A DNA stretch of 64,000 bases, from assembly GCA_905250075.1 (NCBI GenBank), contig CAJNOP010000375.1, positions 62,001 through 126,000 on the forward strand, in the 5' to 3' direction. The notes beneath the pieces were generated by a model. It ran no database searches. It was given only the letters and a program-made list of their open reading frames with translations, and was not told where the DNA came from. Shown one piece after another: positions 23,550 through 35,552 of this stretch. This stretch comes from Rotaria sp. Silwood1 (lineage: Eukaryota > Rotifera > Eurotatoria > Philodinida > Philodinidae). Each line of letters begins with the position of its first letter. Within the stretch, counting starts at the first letter, position 1. Both the position numbers and the translations under genes were made by a program.

Positions 23550-26500
23550 TACAAGTGCAAAAATACTGTATCATGAAATAAAACAATTGATTTGCATGAC
23601 TTCAGACCTTCATGTGGATTTAAAATCGAAAAATTTCTTGACAATCCGAAAATAAATATGCCAACTAATCTTGAAGGTCACTTTTTTCGCTCTTTACGTT
23701 AACACCTAACAACGTTCATGTTTCTTGTAAAGATATACGACGTATACGAAATATCCTCGAAAAATGTTCAGCTTGATAATTGCTGTCATCTCTTCACTAA
23801 TTAGAAATAAGCGTTGGAGTATTTTCATATTTTGTAGAAAATATCATGCTTATTACGAAAATATTGTTTATCTGGGGGAAAAGTACTCTAACTGGAAAAT
23901 TTGTATCTTGTATAGCGGGAAATATTGAACAAAATGGAACACTTTAAATTCTCAGAGCTTTCATGTAAACTACTTTGAAAGTTTATATTACGGAGACGTT
24001 AAAAATTTGAAAAGTTTCAGATACAGACAAAGGTTTCTTTCATGTCTGAAATGACGTGGCAGTGGTTCTCTTTAAAATTCATTTTGAGTTATATTGTCGA
24101 TGGAAAAACTTTGCTCTTCTTATAATTAATTTCTAATGATATAATGGGATATCATTGTTGAGAATAATTATATATTATCATTTCAAGAAACAATCCGAAA
24201 GATTGAATATTGTGACAATGAAACAAATCTTATGACTGAAATTTTTAGCAGATTCTGTACAACGACAAAATTCTTTGAGATAATTCTCTTCGCAAATATT
24301 CAGTCATACTTCGAAATTCTACTATTACAGTAGTATTTTCGGAATAAAGATATATAGGCACTTATCCATTTAATTTCCCTCGAATACTATTAGCATCGAA
24401 TTTAGACTCTGGTCAAACAATTAAAAATAATTAGATGAATATATTGATTACACATTCTATGATCATGTTAATTGCTTTCCCCCTAATTTTTGCCGTGCGT
24501 CTTGATCTGCTATTAGTTTATTGCTCGAGCCAAAATCGATATTATTCAACAATTCATTTGTTGTAATACAGCTATTCTTTATGTCGATTTTGATGATGAA
24601 AAAAACGAATGTTATGCCAATGCTACATATTTTAATATCGGTTCGATGGAACGCTTGACAATTGGTTGTGCCATCGTAGCAATTAGTTATTGTCACGTGT
24701 CGAACATGATCAATATCTATGGAGTCCATCAATTCTTTGGATCGATCGATCATTTTTCGCTTATTTAGGTGCTCTGAAACAAATCTTTTTCATTTTCGAT
24801 GTACGATGTACAAGCAGTACTTGTACTCGATCTCTTTCTTGTTCATATCAAATTGCCTGCCACTGGTCCGATCTAATAGTTCGTGTCATGGTAACCAACT
24901 CCTGTAAGAATATTTAGAATTTAATATATTCAGTATGCAAAGATAAGAAGGAGAATATTCAGGAATTTGTGAAAAGAAGACATATGCAAAGTGGTGGTCC
25001 AATGAACGAAGTATAGCATACGCTGGACCATCGAAAATTTTTATTTGTTTTCCATTAAAGTAGAACTTTTATTTTTCCATTCTTTTAGAAGAAAGTTATT
25101 TTCGTTCTAGATATATTTAATTCTAAATATGCTTTGTTCTGCTTTTCTGAATTTTTCTCCAAATAAATATTTTGTAGTATCTACGTAAATCAATATGCTC
25201 TAAGAAATCGCCCTCACAATTTCAGGACTATATGCTATCCTTCGTTCTTTTATTCTTATTGATTGAAAAGATAAGCCAATAGTTTATTTTCCTTTTCTCT
25301 CATATAATATGATAAATAATAAATCAAATGGGGATGTTGTTGGTCTGAGGAAGTGCCATTGGCTGATATTCCGACTTATCGTGAAATATGGTATGAATCT
25401 ATCATTGATAAGAAAAACAATCAAATCGTCAGAAGTTTTCAAATCACGGATTCAGTACATGAGTGATTCAAGGTATAGTTTGCTTGATGATTATCGACTT
25501 CTCTTCTGTAATCTTACAACATTGTGTAATTGTGTTTACAGAAGCACACTGTTTTTTCTGTTCTTTTTCTCTTTCTTTTCTGCTGTATTCTGGCCCCACT
25601 GTTTTATTGTGTTTGTGAATATAGATTCTTTTATACACCCTCGACAACTTCGCTAATCTCACGTACGTGAAACAGACTAGCCTAATATTCTTCTTAGTTT
25701 TTCAATTGGTTTCGCCATAAAATCTTGTTTTGAACTGATATAAAACTGTTGGTATCATCAAAAATATCGGTATACATAACTACATGACCAGAATGGTCTT
25801 AGGATTCGTTAAAAATCAAAACAGAGAGCTATATTCACAGTTATGAATCATAAAAAAGCGCAATAAAAATCATCTTCACTGTTAATTAATTTAATCTGCG
25901 CGAACACTTTCTCTTTTGACAATTCTGGAAAATTTCGAAATAGTAAAGTCGATATTAAATGTGAAATTAGTTTCTATTCATATGAATATTATTACACGCA
26001 GTAGTGTTTCAAAAACTTTTCTTCATGAAACTGTTACTGAGGAGATAGTTATAATAACCGAGTATGCTAAGAAAAACTTTAACTCAGTCTGGATTCTGGC
26101 AATTTTATGCGATCATCTAAAATCAGTTGAGAGATTTTTTTGAACTAGTACTGATATTTTATTTTTTTCTGATCCTTGCTGAAGTTTATTGTATCGTACT
26201 TTACATAAGCTTCCAAACTATTGCATATCGCTGTTCATTTTTTTGGTGTTTGATAATACAAAAATATTTTAATTAAATACCATCGAATTTCTGGCAAACG
26301 TTTTACAGAAATATGTTGTGTTCTATAACCCATCTAATTAAAAAAGCCACTTCGTTTCAAAGAATCTGAGAAATTAGAAAGTCTTCGGAAAATTTTCACG
26401 GTAAATTCTATACTTGATAATTAGGAGAATGTGAGCACTCGATTTCTTCGATTCGACAAAAAAAGGCAATTTATTACAATAATAGGAAGACAGGATTTAT

Positions 26501-28019
26501 TCTCAGTACAAATATAGGTTTCCCTACTTCTTTTATTCGAATGTTTTCAGAAGTTTTTCTGAAGCGATAATGACAACAGCCTGGTGGAAGTAAAATTTCC
26601 TGATTTAACTAAATTCAGTTTCAGTATTTTTAGAATATTGCTTCAAATATGATATAGAAGTAGAAAAAAACGAAGAAAATCAAAGTTTCTCTGGGAGTTG
26701 TTTGTGTATATGAATGATAGAAACAATTATCCGGCATTTTATTATTAAAATTTGATAAAAGTTATTGTAAGCTCAAGTCTCAAAATTTTCGTAACGTTTG
26801 AAACGCCAAAATTTGTTAGGCATGTTTTTTGATGAATCATGTCTTCTCTAAAACTCTCAGACGTTTGTAGAACCGAACATAGACTGTGTCAACGTCCTTG
26901 ATCAATGCTAATAGAGCCTTTTAGTGGTGTAGGCTCGGTTCTTCAACATCTCATATAAGACGAGAAAGCGGAAAGACTCGAACCGTACTTGATATGCTTG
27001 AAAGAAGAAATTCTGTTCCCCACACCCTATATCTACTTCTTTAAGAACATAGAATGACAAGCTCATTTAAGGCTGAAGAAAGATCTCCATATCCATTAGT
27101 TTTGATAGGTTACAAACTGACATTCTGAAAATATATAAATACAGGACGACAATTTCGTTTTGTTTTCCGTTTTATTTTTTGTTTTGTATCGATAATGAAA
27201 CCTTCGTCTTCTTAAAAAGTAAACAAAATGAGACTTTTCAAACATTGCGACCCCATGACTTTATCTATTGACTTCTGATAAATGCTTCGATAAATTCCTG
27301 CATTTTTGCAGATGCTACTGAGTTTGACGCAATCTTTCATGAGTGATCCAATGCACGAAAGAAATTTTTAGGATTTGTATAATTTCTTATTGAAAAGGCG
27401 AAAAACTGTGTTTTCGGGCGTTTGTTTGTAGTTTTATATTATTTTCTTCGTGTCGACATGACTTTAAGATAAAATTAGCATCCACTTCAAAATGAGCATC
27501 GAATTCTTCGTTGAAATGAAAGATTTGTGTCTGTATATTAAAAAAAAAATATTTTCACGGTTCTACAAGTTTTCGATAGTTAACTGAATATTGAATAGTA
27601 CCGAAAAAACTGAATCCTTAAACACTGTTATTGATGCATATCTCGATTCTGGTTTTGAGTGTGGCCATAAATTTATGTCAAATACATGTAGATACCAAGA
27701 AAATAGCAACTACACATTTCTCTCAGCCTTGATTTAAGCTCAACTTTGTTTATCAATTATGGATCTCGAAGAAAAACTTGACATTTTTATTCCGATCCTC
27801 ATCACTTCCGTTTTCATCAAATTGAAGAGTACCTCTGAAAATGCAAGAATTAAGCAAAGTAATGATCAAAAGCTAGTGACAAAGTCATTGACTAAAAATT
27901 CTTTCTTAGACTTACGTCCAGCTTGCAAGCAGAAGCTCGTTCCAAATTTATGGTGGCTGGACTTTGAAGTCAAACGAAACAGGTAAAATATTTTTATTTT
28001 TTCAGATTGATTTTCAATT
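23550..28019. other. Mostly non-coding; one weak minus-strand frame
   Basis: About 4.5 kb with little signal. The best stretch is on the minus strand at 24463-24790 (FVSEHLNKRKMIDRSKELMD, HVTITNCYDGTTNCQAFHRT), about 100 codons ending near 24463. Its first half looks coding and its second half is hydrophobic and AT-rich. A plus-strand frame at 27759-27983, just upstream of the GST pseudogene, has no domain. Confidence 0.35.
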
Positions 28020-28568
28020 CACGGCCGGTAATTATTCTGCGGAGATTTTTATCGCTCATCATCTCTGTATCTCACAGTCAGAACACATTGTCTGGTTATG
28101 TGAGGAACTCGAAATTTCCTATCAACTGATTCACTACGATCGTGATCCTGACACACATCTAGCTCCAAAATAGTACAAAGCAATTCATCCATTCGAAACA
28201 GCTCCCGTTATCACTGACGGCGATGCAGTGTTAGCAGAATCTGGTGCAATTATCGACTATCTTATTTCAAAATATGGTGGTGGCCGTTTCATCGTGAAAC
28301 CCAATGATCCAAACTTTGTAGACTATCTATTCTGGTATCATTTCGCTAATGGCTGAATGACGCCAACCATGTCCATTAATTCGATCGTCATTGGATAGGT
28401 AGTGAAAAACGAAATAACAATTCAACGATACAGTCACCGTTGCAACTTGTTTATCGTGCATTTGATTTAGTAGAACAGCGGCTGGGTACCACCGATTATT
28501 TTGCTGGAAATGAATTCACAACCGCAGACATTATGATCATCTTTCTATTAACGACAATGCGTGCGTTG

Positions 28569-29781
28569 CACAGTGGGGAGCTTTCACATAAGCAGGCGGA
28601 CATGCGTTTTTTTGCTTAGGAATGACAATTTTTTTGAAAAATGGCTGGGGAGGACCTCAGCCTTTTTTTTTGAAAAAAGTTTTTTTGAAAAATATGTTGA
28701 GTTACATATCATTCAGTGTAGTTTGATGCGCTGATTTCGAATATTACCTAAGTTATTTTTCAAAGTGTAATATGAATGCCTAAAACTGGATTTTTCGGCC
28801 AAAAACATGTATCAGTCATTTTCCGTCAAATCCTATCAAAAATTGACTTGCACAAAAATAACTCTTTTCATATATAGTCTGATGCAATTCGACGAGTTGA
28901 TTCCGAATATCACCTTAGTTTTTCGTCAAAACGTAACATGGAAGTCTAAAACAGGATTTCCTACCGAAAACCGTGGGTTTTGGGAATTCTGTAGAATAGC
29001 CTAGGTAAAATTTCACGAGCTGACGCTACTACCATAGTTAGAATACATATTCAGGGGTATTCGATAAAAATTTCAGCTCGATCGGACTTTACCCCTTTGT
29101 AAGGTTTCCAAAATCCAAAACGCCGGGGTTGCGGGCCTAGATTTGCGTTGAAAACGGGTAAAAAGTTGTTTTAAAAAGTATTGTATATATATGGTTCGAT
29201 GCAGCTCGACGAGCTGATTCCGAATATCACCTTAGTTTTGCTTCAAACTCTAGTACAGATATCTAAAATTCAATTTTCGCCTAGAGATCTCGGATTTTTG
29301 GGCACCATCTAAAACAGCCTAGGATAGGTTTCATGAGTTGGCGCTAGTATCATAGTTAGAATACATATCCAGGAATATCTGGTAAAAATACGCGCTCGAT
29401 CAGACGTGATCCTTTCGTAGGGTTTTTAACATACGGAACGGTAGGTTTTCGGGTAGGATTTCTATATAGAAATTCCTAGCTTTCTACTGTATTTTAAATT
29501 GGATTACGATAATTTTTTTTCACCATAAAGTCCATAGGTGAGCAAGTTTTTTGCGATATTGTTTGCTTCTGGAATGTTGTGCTATAGTGCTCTGTGGCTT
29601 GAGTTTCTTGATTTATGCTGATTTCTGGACCCAAGCCTTGGCAGGCCTTTTTCTTGGGCTCTATAGAACTTTGAGAACCGCTATTTTAGGAAAAAATAGA
29701 TCACATATGTATGTATCTACGCGAACAGTTAGATTCTGGAAAAGAATATTTTCGCATCTGTCCGCCTGGCTCCCCACTGTG
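28569..29781. mobile_element. 1,213-bp non-autonomous inverted-repeat element inserted in the GST gene
   Basis: The left end begins CACAGTGGGGAGC at 28569, and the right end is its reverse complement, ending CCCCACTGTG at 29781. After a 13-bp extra piece on the left, the arms also share CAGGCGGACA. A direct repeat flanks the element: CGTTG (28564-28568 and 29782-29786). Counting the terminal GTG of the right end as target instead, it is 8 bp, GTGCGTTG (28561-28568 and 29779-29786). The GST reading frame is restored across the join. There is no transposase; the largest internal frame is a 78-codon hydrophobic stretch overlapping the right end. An 8-bp target would fit hAT-like elements and 5 bp others, so the superfamily is left open. 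Confidence 0.82.
28719..29450. repeat. ~318-bp degenerate tandem units inside the GST-inserted element
   Basis: A unit starting GATGCAATTCGACGAG (28881) recurs as GATGCAGCTCGACGAG (29199). Downstream matches include GATTCCGAATATCACCTTAG and ATAGTTAGAATACATAT, giving a 318-bp period. A third, more eroded partial copy begins near 28724 (GATGCGCTGATTTCGAATAT). The units probably form the body of the non-autonomous element or an older satellite it captured. Confidence 0.65.
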
Positions 29782-29914
29782 CGTTGACACCACTTGATCT
29801 AACACCTTATTCAAATATATGTGCTTATTTAAAGCGAATCAGTGCACGTCCGGACTATCAGCGAGCTATGAAGAAGAAAGATCCAGATTTGACGCCATTG
29901 TTGGAGTAGTACAT

Positions 29915-32689
29915 CAAGAATCGGATCACAATGTATTTCTAACAGTTTATGTGATTTGATTTAATAAGAATCGTTAAAATTAGTTAGAATTTTTTTCATG
30001 ATTTATGAAACCCATACTATCACCTCATTTCGAATAAATTTGTAAAAATAAAATATGCCATGTTTAGAGGTTTTCCACGTCATGTGACACTTCTCTGAAT
30101 AACATTTCACCTTGATTACAAATCAAATTTCAGATCATAAGAAAGAGAGTATTTTGGATTTGAAAAATCCATTTTGAGCCTTCAAAATAAACCGCATTTT
30201 GTATTTATCAATCGAAAAATTTTCAAAACAAAAATAGACTAACACATCATTCAATTCTCCAAAAACAAACATATATCTGTTTTTGATGATCCTTGCTAAG
30301 AAAAAATAATATTTTCTTGTACAGTTATTGGACACCTTTTTGAAAGTTACAGCTTCATACTCGTGTGAAACAATCATATCTGCGTAAAAGACAAATATCT
30401 ATGAAAAGCAGGGTTTCTTGAGCATACTTAGTATTTCAAAACAAGGTCAGGCAAAAAACAACATCGTAGCGTTACGTGCATTTTTTGAGTTTTGTCATCA
30501 ATCAAAAGTTGTTATAAGACCAGTTTTTTTACCATTCGATAGCACATCGCATGACCTAAAGAATTCGTTTCAAACCTTTTCAATGTATTTTCTAGAAGTG
30601 ACAAACAGAATTAGAAGTTGTGGGTTTGGGGTGAGTCGGTGAAGAAAAGGCCCGCATTAACATTCACATCCACACCCTCATCATTCAGTCAAACAAGTAA
30701 CGAAAAAAATCGATATTTTTAGGCATCAAAAGTGCCAATTTTAACGCAGTAAAAATATTTGTTTGTCGAAGTAAAAGAAATTTGAAACCTTATTTTTCGT
30801 CAAGGTGTTTTTTTCTTTAAGGAAAGAAAAACTTTTTGACACATTATAATGTGTACAAGAGTTCGATACGGATCGGATTAGACATGATAACAGAATAGAC
30901 TATTTCTTCACTACAAACGGATAGTGATATTGATCATGACAATGACAGTTGTCATCATTTCTCAAGATGCGTATGTAGACGAGCCACGAACATCACGAAA
31001 ACAAGACAAATTAACTCGATATTTTAGATTCAGCCATCGTGAAATAATTAGAAATGATATACTTGATTCTTAGAAAATGATGATCGGCTCTTTACTAGGT
31101 TTGACAAAAGTAACATCTGAAATTTTGACTGTGCTAGTAAGATTAGCGAGCTGTGAGCGCTGATTAAAGATTTCGAAGAACGTAATAAATAATATCATTT
31201 TTCTGTGTTCAACAAAGAAAATTAAATAAAAGCCAATAATAGATGGCATACAACAAAAGAAACCGATTCGTTAAGACTGCATAGTGATCGATTCTTTTCA
31301 AACTTGAGTGACTGGGAATTAATAAAAACAGAATGTATACGAAAGATCAGGTTATGTTTAAAAAAATTTGACCTTGAATCGAATGAGATCGTGTCATAGC
31401 ATGGTCGGATCGCGCTCAAAGAGTTTTACTCGGGTCGGGTCACAAAAATTAGACACGTCAGAAATACTGATGTATACTGTTGCCGCGTAAAACCGTTGAG
31501 GTTTTTGTCCATTGTCTGTGTGAAATATAGATGTCTTTGATTCAGAATTTGAACAAAATTTTGAAGATAATTAATTTCCAATAAAGATATACACCAAGTA
31601 TAATCCAAATCATCAAAATTCAAATAGATTAGAAACACGTGTCACAAAACTTGCTGGACGTAACTATTCATTTATGCTCTGACTCTCATATCCACTATGA
31701 TGGCATGTCGTTTGAATACGACGACTACTAACAAGCTATAGGTTGTGATTACAATCTTACGACGCAATGCCTTACAGTTGCCTTTTTTTTGCATTTGTTT
31801 CTAGTAAAAAATGCATCTTTACAGTTTACTAAATTGAAAATATTTTGCGCTACTCATACCGTCGTTAAAAGCAGTCGATGCATACATTTTTTTCTCTTAC
31901 AAGTGGTAATGAAAGAAAAAAAATCGAAACGATGCTGTTTATTTTACAATTTGGTTTATAAAAAGAAGATGTAAGCGTGCATTAATTTTGCTTTTTTTTT
32001 CGTCGCAAGTAAGTGAATGTAAAGATTAGAAAAAAATTGACTATGAGATTATCAAAGCAGTTAAGAGCTCGCATTCATCTACACAGATCTAATCTGATGA
32101 ATAATGGCGAGTATTTTGTGTTATCAAACATATGCATTGCTTTATTTCTTCAGAGACTAACTGTTGCAATAGTAATGTTAGACTATGTTTTGTTCTCTTC
32201 AAACTGCTGCGACAGACAAGTAATCGGAAATTCGACGTTTTTATGCGTAAAAATGTCAACTTTTTTCTTGCTTCTCTGATTAGTTGGTCTACATGGCTTC
32301 TGCTTTAAAAATTTCGCTTTAACTTTAATCATACATAAAAGAGTATGAGATGTAAATATCTGTCATAAAGTACTTTTCAATGCTTAATCAGATTTCAAAT
32401 TGGACAATGTGATCAAAATAGTAATCGTCACTCCATTGTGTTCAGCAGGAAACCAGACACTAATAGATTCTACTAGCAAGAGCCTATTGGGTGATCGTTT
32501 GTTTTCATTACTGAGAGCGAGGTTTTCTTGATGGCGAGAACATCATCAAAGACTTAGTTAGATCCTTTAACTACACTATCACTACACAAGTTATTTGGGT
32601 ACGCAGACGTGTGCAACGATTGGGAGAGCTAAGAGTAAAAGCGTTGGATATAGATGTTGCTTGAATCTTACTTTATAAACTCTAATACA
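29915..32689. other. No gene seen
   Basis: AT-rich non-coding DNA. A telomere-like snippet (CACATCCACACCC) lies near 30664, beside a G-rich bit (GGGTTTGGGGTGAG) at about 30622 in opposite orientation. The scattered 60-90 codon frames have no domains. Confidence 0.4.
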
Positions 32690-32945
32690 ACCATAGCCTC
32701 ACCCATTCTCACACCAAGCCATACACATCTCCACTCTAACCAAACAATATCCAAGCGCATATCCCTCTGACTCTTCACATTACATCTCTCAGGCCTCACA
32801 CCACGCCAATCATTTTCATATGCCATCGCATTCACTTCCACACCACATTCTGCCTATCGGCCTGCTACATTTTCTTAGTCCTCACGCCATACCTATACCC
32901 AACACATTCACTGCACATCCTTCATCCATCCATAATCTAACTATT
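32690..32945. repeat. C-rich, G-poor tract with irregular CAC-type motifs
   Basis: About 250 bp in which C greatly outnumbers G on the plus strand. Recurring short motifs are CACACC, CATCC, CTCAC and CCATAC, with no fixed period. The flanks are ordinary AT-rich sequence. It reads like an eroded CACCC-type telomeric or satellite tract, but no clean hexamer survives, so the origin is inference. Confidence 0.4.
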
Positions 32946-33429
32946 GACCCGTGAGTCGTAACTGCTAAGCTAGACCCAGACACACACACTCAACATTGTA
33001 TGTATAGGTTATGTATATAGAATTATCAACCTTTTGTTATTCACGCCCAAATGCCACAGCAGGATAGTTGGACTTAAAATTGGTTGAGTTATGATTTGCG
33101 ATAAAAACTGTTTTACTTTTAACCGATTTTTCTACCTATGAAATTTTTGAGCAATAGCTTTTATTTCAGTAATGATCATATAACGAAACAGTTTGTACTG
33201 TCGCTCCAGGCATATAATTCTTGTGTCTGGTTTTGCTGCTTTCCCACCGATTTCGAACAAAACGCTACTGCTTCTTGTCATAAAATGACCAACTCCTGGA
33301 ATTTGTCATAAGATGCTTAGCTCTTACCGAAAACGAAAAAATCTGCTCATCGAATTTGGGCATCGTATTCCTGCTTCCAGAAGTCGATCATTTCTTGGAG
33401 TTTCTCAGTTAGTTCACTCGCATATTGCT

Positions 33430-33955
33430 TACTTGAAACGTAATTGAAGTTGCCACCTGATTCGGGTATTTTCACCACCGATTCGCCCAGAAAGTGTTCC
33501 AGGTTGTTCCAGCTGTGTTCCAAGTAGAATTCGATGAGCTCTATCCAACGGTGCAATCAGATTTTCAATAGCTCAAACTGAGGTCCCAAAAATCTCAAAA
33601 TACTGATTTTTGCTAGTAAAATTTCATCACTCGATTCGAGTATTTCCACTATCGATTCATCCAAGGACCTGTTTCAATTGTTCCAATAGGTGTTCCAAGT
33701 ACAACTCAACGAGCTCTATCGTATGGTATGCTCAGATTTTCGGTAGCTCAAAATAAAATTTTTGAGATTTTGGTTTGGGCTACAGAGCTTTGAAAATTTT
33801 ATTTTGAGCTACCGAAAAGCTGAGCATACCATTCGATAGAGCTCGTTGAGTTGTACTTGGAGCACCAATTGGAACAATTGGAACAGGTCCTTGGACAGAT
33901 CGGTGGTGGAAATACCCGAATCGGGTGGCAACTTCACTTACGTTTACTTGAGGTA
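33430..33955. repeat. Inverted plus direct repeat, about 134-bp arms with a 30-bp spacer
   Basis: The left arm (about 33630-33762) and right arm (about 33793-33926) are near reverse complements, sharing for example CAACGAGCTCTATCG and GAGCTACCGAAAA. They enclose a 30-bp spacer at 33763-33792. A third copy in the left-arm orientation lies at about 33430-33600, and the right arm extends to match its extra part (GGTGGCAACTTCA). On the minus strand the third copy encodes an open frame (33347-33556) with IELIEFYLEHSWNNLEHFLG. Related text in the other copies is split across frames. Confidence 0.7.
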
Positions 33956-33962
33956 TACTATG

Positions 33963-34245
33963 GCTCACGATGTATTGTGAGCATTGTTTATGGATGAGTG
34001 CCTATTTCGCATAGTCATAAACGACAGTCTTTTGCCATTATTTTGTGCAACGTATGTAAAACCTCGTTAGTACTCGTAAACAACTACTGTAAAAGATCGC
34101 AATGAACAATCTCCATAATCCAGAGTGATTAATTAATACACTGCCGATGATAATTGTAAGCACCATATGTAAGTTATTAGGAACTGCAGCGTAAAAGAAT
34201 ATATATATGTATGTGACAGAATGGAGAAAAATATGATCCCTCATG
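33963..34245. other. No gene seen
   Basis: Short spacer between the hairpin repeat and the tRNA-like sequence. Confidence 0.4.
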
Positions 34246-34325
34246 AAATTCGAACTAGGCGCTTTGAGCTCTCTGAGTAGATATTCTAGGTCAACTAGAC
34301 TAGAGGAGACATATATCTCAGTTTA
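34246..34325 (-). repeat. tRNA-like (SINE-type or pseudo-tRNA) sequence
   Basis: On the minus strand a box-A-like TCTAGTTGACCTAGA and a box-B-like AGTTCGAATTTC lie at roughly tRNA spacing, but the T-arm and acceptor stems do not pair well. A decayed tRNA or tRNA-derived short repeat is more likely than a working gene. Confidence 0.3.
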
Positions 34326-35552
34326 GTGTCGCATGTGATCTGTTGCACAATTTTGTAATAGAAATCAAGAGGAGGCAGGATAGCTAAGCAAAATTGTAAA
34401 AACATCCATAAGAAAGGCTTAGTCATAAAATATCAGCTCCGATACATTGATATAGTATGTGGTGTCGTGATGAACTAAGCCTTTTGTAGTGCTCATTCAA
34501 ACTTTTCGGACTATGGAGTGTTAAGATCTTTAACCATGATTTATGTTTATCAAACTTTTCTTTCGCATGCAGACAAAGTTTATCAGAAAGTACCTGTTGC
34601 CAAACCAAGTTTCAACTGACTAAAAGAAAAGATATTTTTCTGATGGAGAGCAAATACATGTACGAACAATTCACAAATTCTCGAATCTGTTAAGTTTCTA
34701 GGCCAAATGGCATATCTCTTGAACTTCATTTTTACTTCAAGAACATGAAAGGGAGCATATTTTGAAGTGAAAAGTTGTTAGCACAATCCCTACAGAATTA
34801 AAATGTGACACGCGATATATCTAGATGTATCATTAATTAGGAACTTTGCAACATAGGATTATATTTATCATTTCTGATGTTTTGTTAGTGTACGTTCGTG
34901 ATGAAAGGCTTTTATCATAATGCGTTTCAATGAAGTTTGACAGAAGGCCAAACACAGGTATCTTATATTCAATCCTCTTGCATTAACATCTCGCAATCGA
35001 ATTCGTTGTTATGACCGCTGAGCACAGAAACCCAAGTTTCTACCATTATACTACAATACTCTTTTTAGATCGTGTTTTATAAAAGCTTCACTAGTTCAGC
35101 AGAAGAAGTTCACATTGTCTATATTCAAGAAATTCAAGCTTCATTTCCTACGGTGCGACTCACGTTCGAAAAAATTGACACTATCAGTACAAGTAAACAA
35201 TTGACACCTGCAAAAATTTTGGCCCAATGCAAGCATCATTGCATGGATCATCCAATAGTAAGAAGATTTGTTAATCCTCAATATAGAGTGCAATCAACAG
35301 ATAGGAAAGAGAACGAGGAATCTTTCCTTGCTTTTCTTATAGTTTCCTGGTTTTCATCAACGAATTTCAGATGTGTGTTAACTTAACTGTGTAAAACATT
35401 TTCTAATTAGATATATCGAACATTAAAGCAAGAGCATCTCTTGCGATTAGTTACGTAATTCGACTAGTATTAAAATAATGTTTTTCACAGTAAACGAAAG
35501 GACTTTAAGTTAGTACGGCGAAAATAAACATGTGGTAAGCATTAGTTTAAAA
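34326..35552. other. Spacer upstream of the PLAT gene; one weak frame
   Basis: A 104-codon plus-strand frame (35072-35386) starts MFYKSFTSSAEEVHIVYIQE and contains CKHHCMDHPIVRRF. It has a protein-like composition, but I recognise no family and see no link by splicing to the gene at 35553. The promoter of that gene should lie in the last few hundred bases, where no clear element stands out. Confidence 0.35.

Larger units (their letters stand above)
28020..29914 (+). pseudogene. Glutathione S-transferase, broken and interrupted by a transposon
   Basis: N-terminal thioredoxin-like domain: ISQSEHIVWLCEELEISYQL (about 28070), PFETAPVITDGDAVLAESGA (about 28190) with the GSH-binding ESGAI motif, then DYLFWYHFANG. 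The C-terminal helical domain resumes in another frame at about 28437: LQLVYRAFDLVEQRLG, FAGNEFTTADIMIIFLLTTM. Beyond the inserted element it ends with LDLTPYSNICAYLKRISARP and KKKDPDLTPLLE followed by a stop at 29911-29913. GSTs conjugate glutathione to electrophiles. Lesions: TAG at 28171, TGA near 28354, a frameshift around 28390-28430 and the 1.2-kb insertion. The normal start is not visible. Excising the element and one target copy gives an uninterrupted C-terminal helix, so that region was in frame when the element landed. Whether the other lesions came before or after cannot be told. Confidence 0.85.

Noticed and set aside
29551-29787. 78-codon frame as a transposase of the GST-inserted element
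   Set aside because: It has no catalytic motif, is hydrophobic and runs across the element end into the GST sequence.
34246-34325. Functional tRNA gene on the minus strand
   Set aside because: The box-B-like and box-A-like words are present, but the acceptor and T stems do not pair, so it is listed only as a tRNA-like relic.
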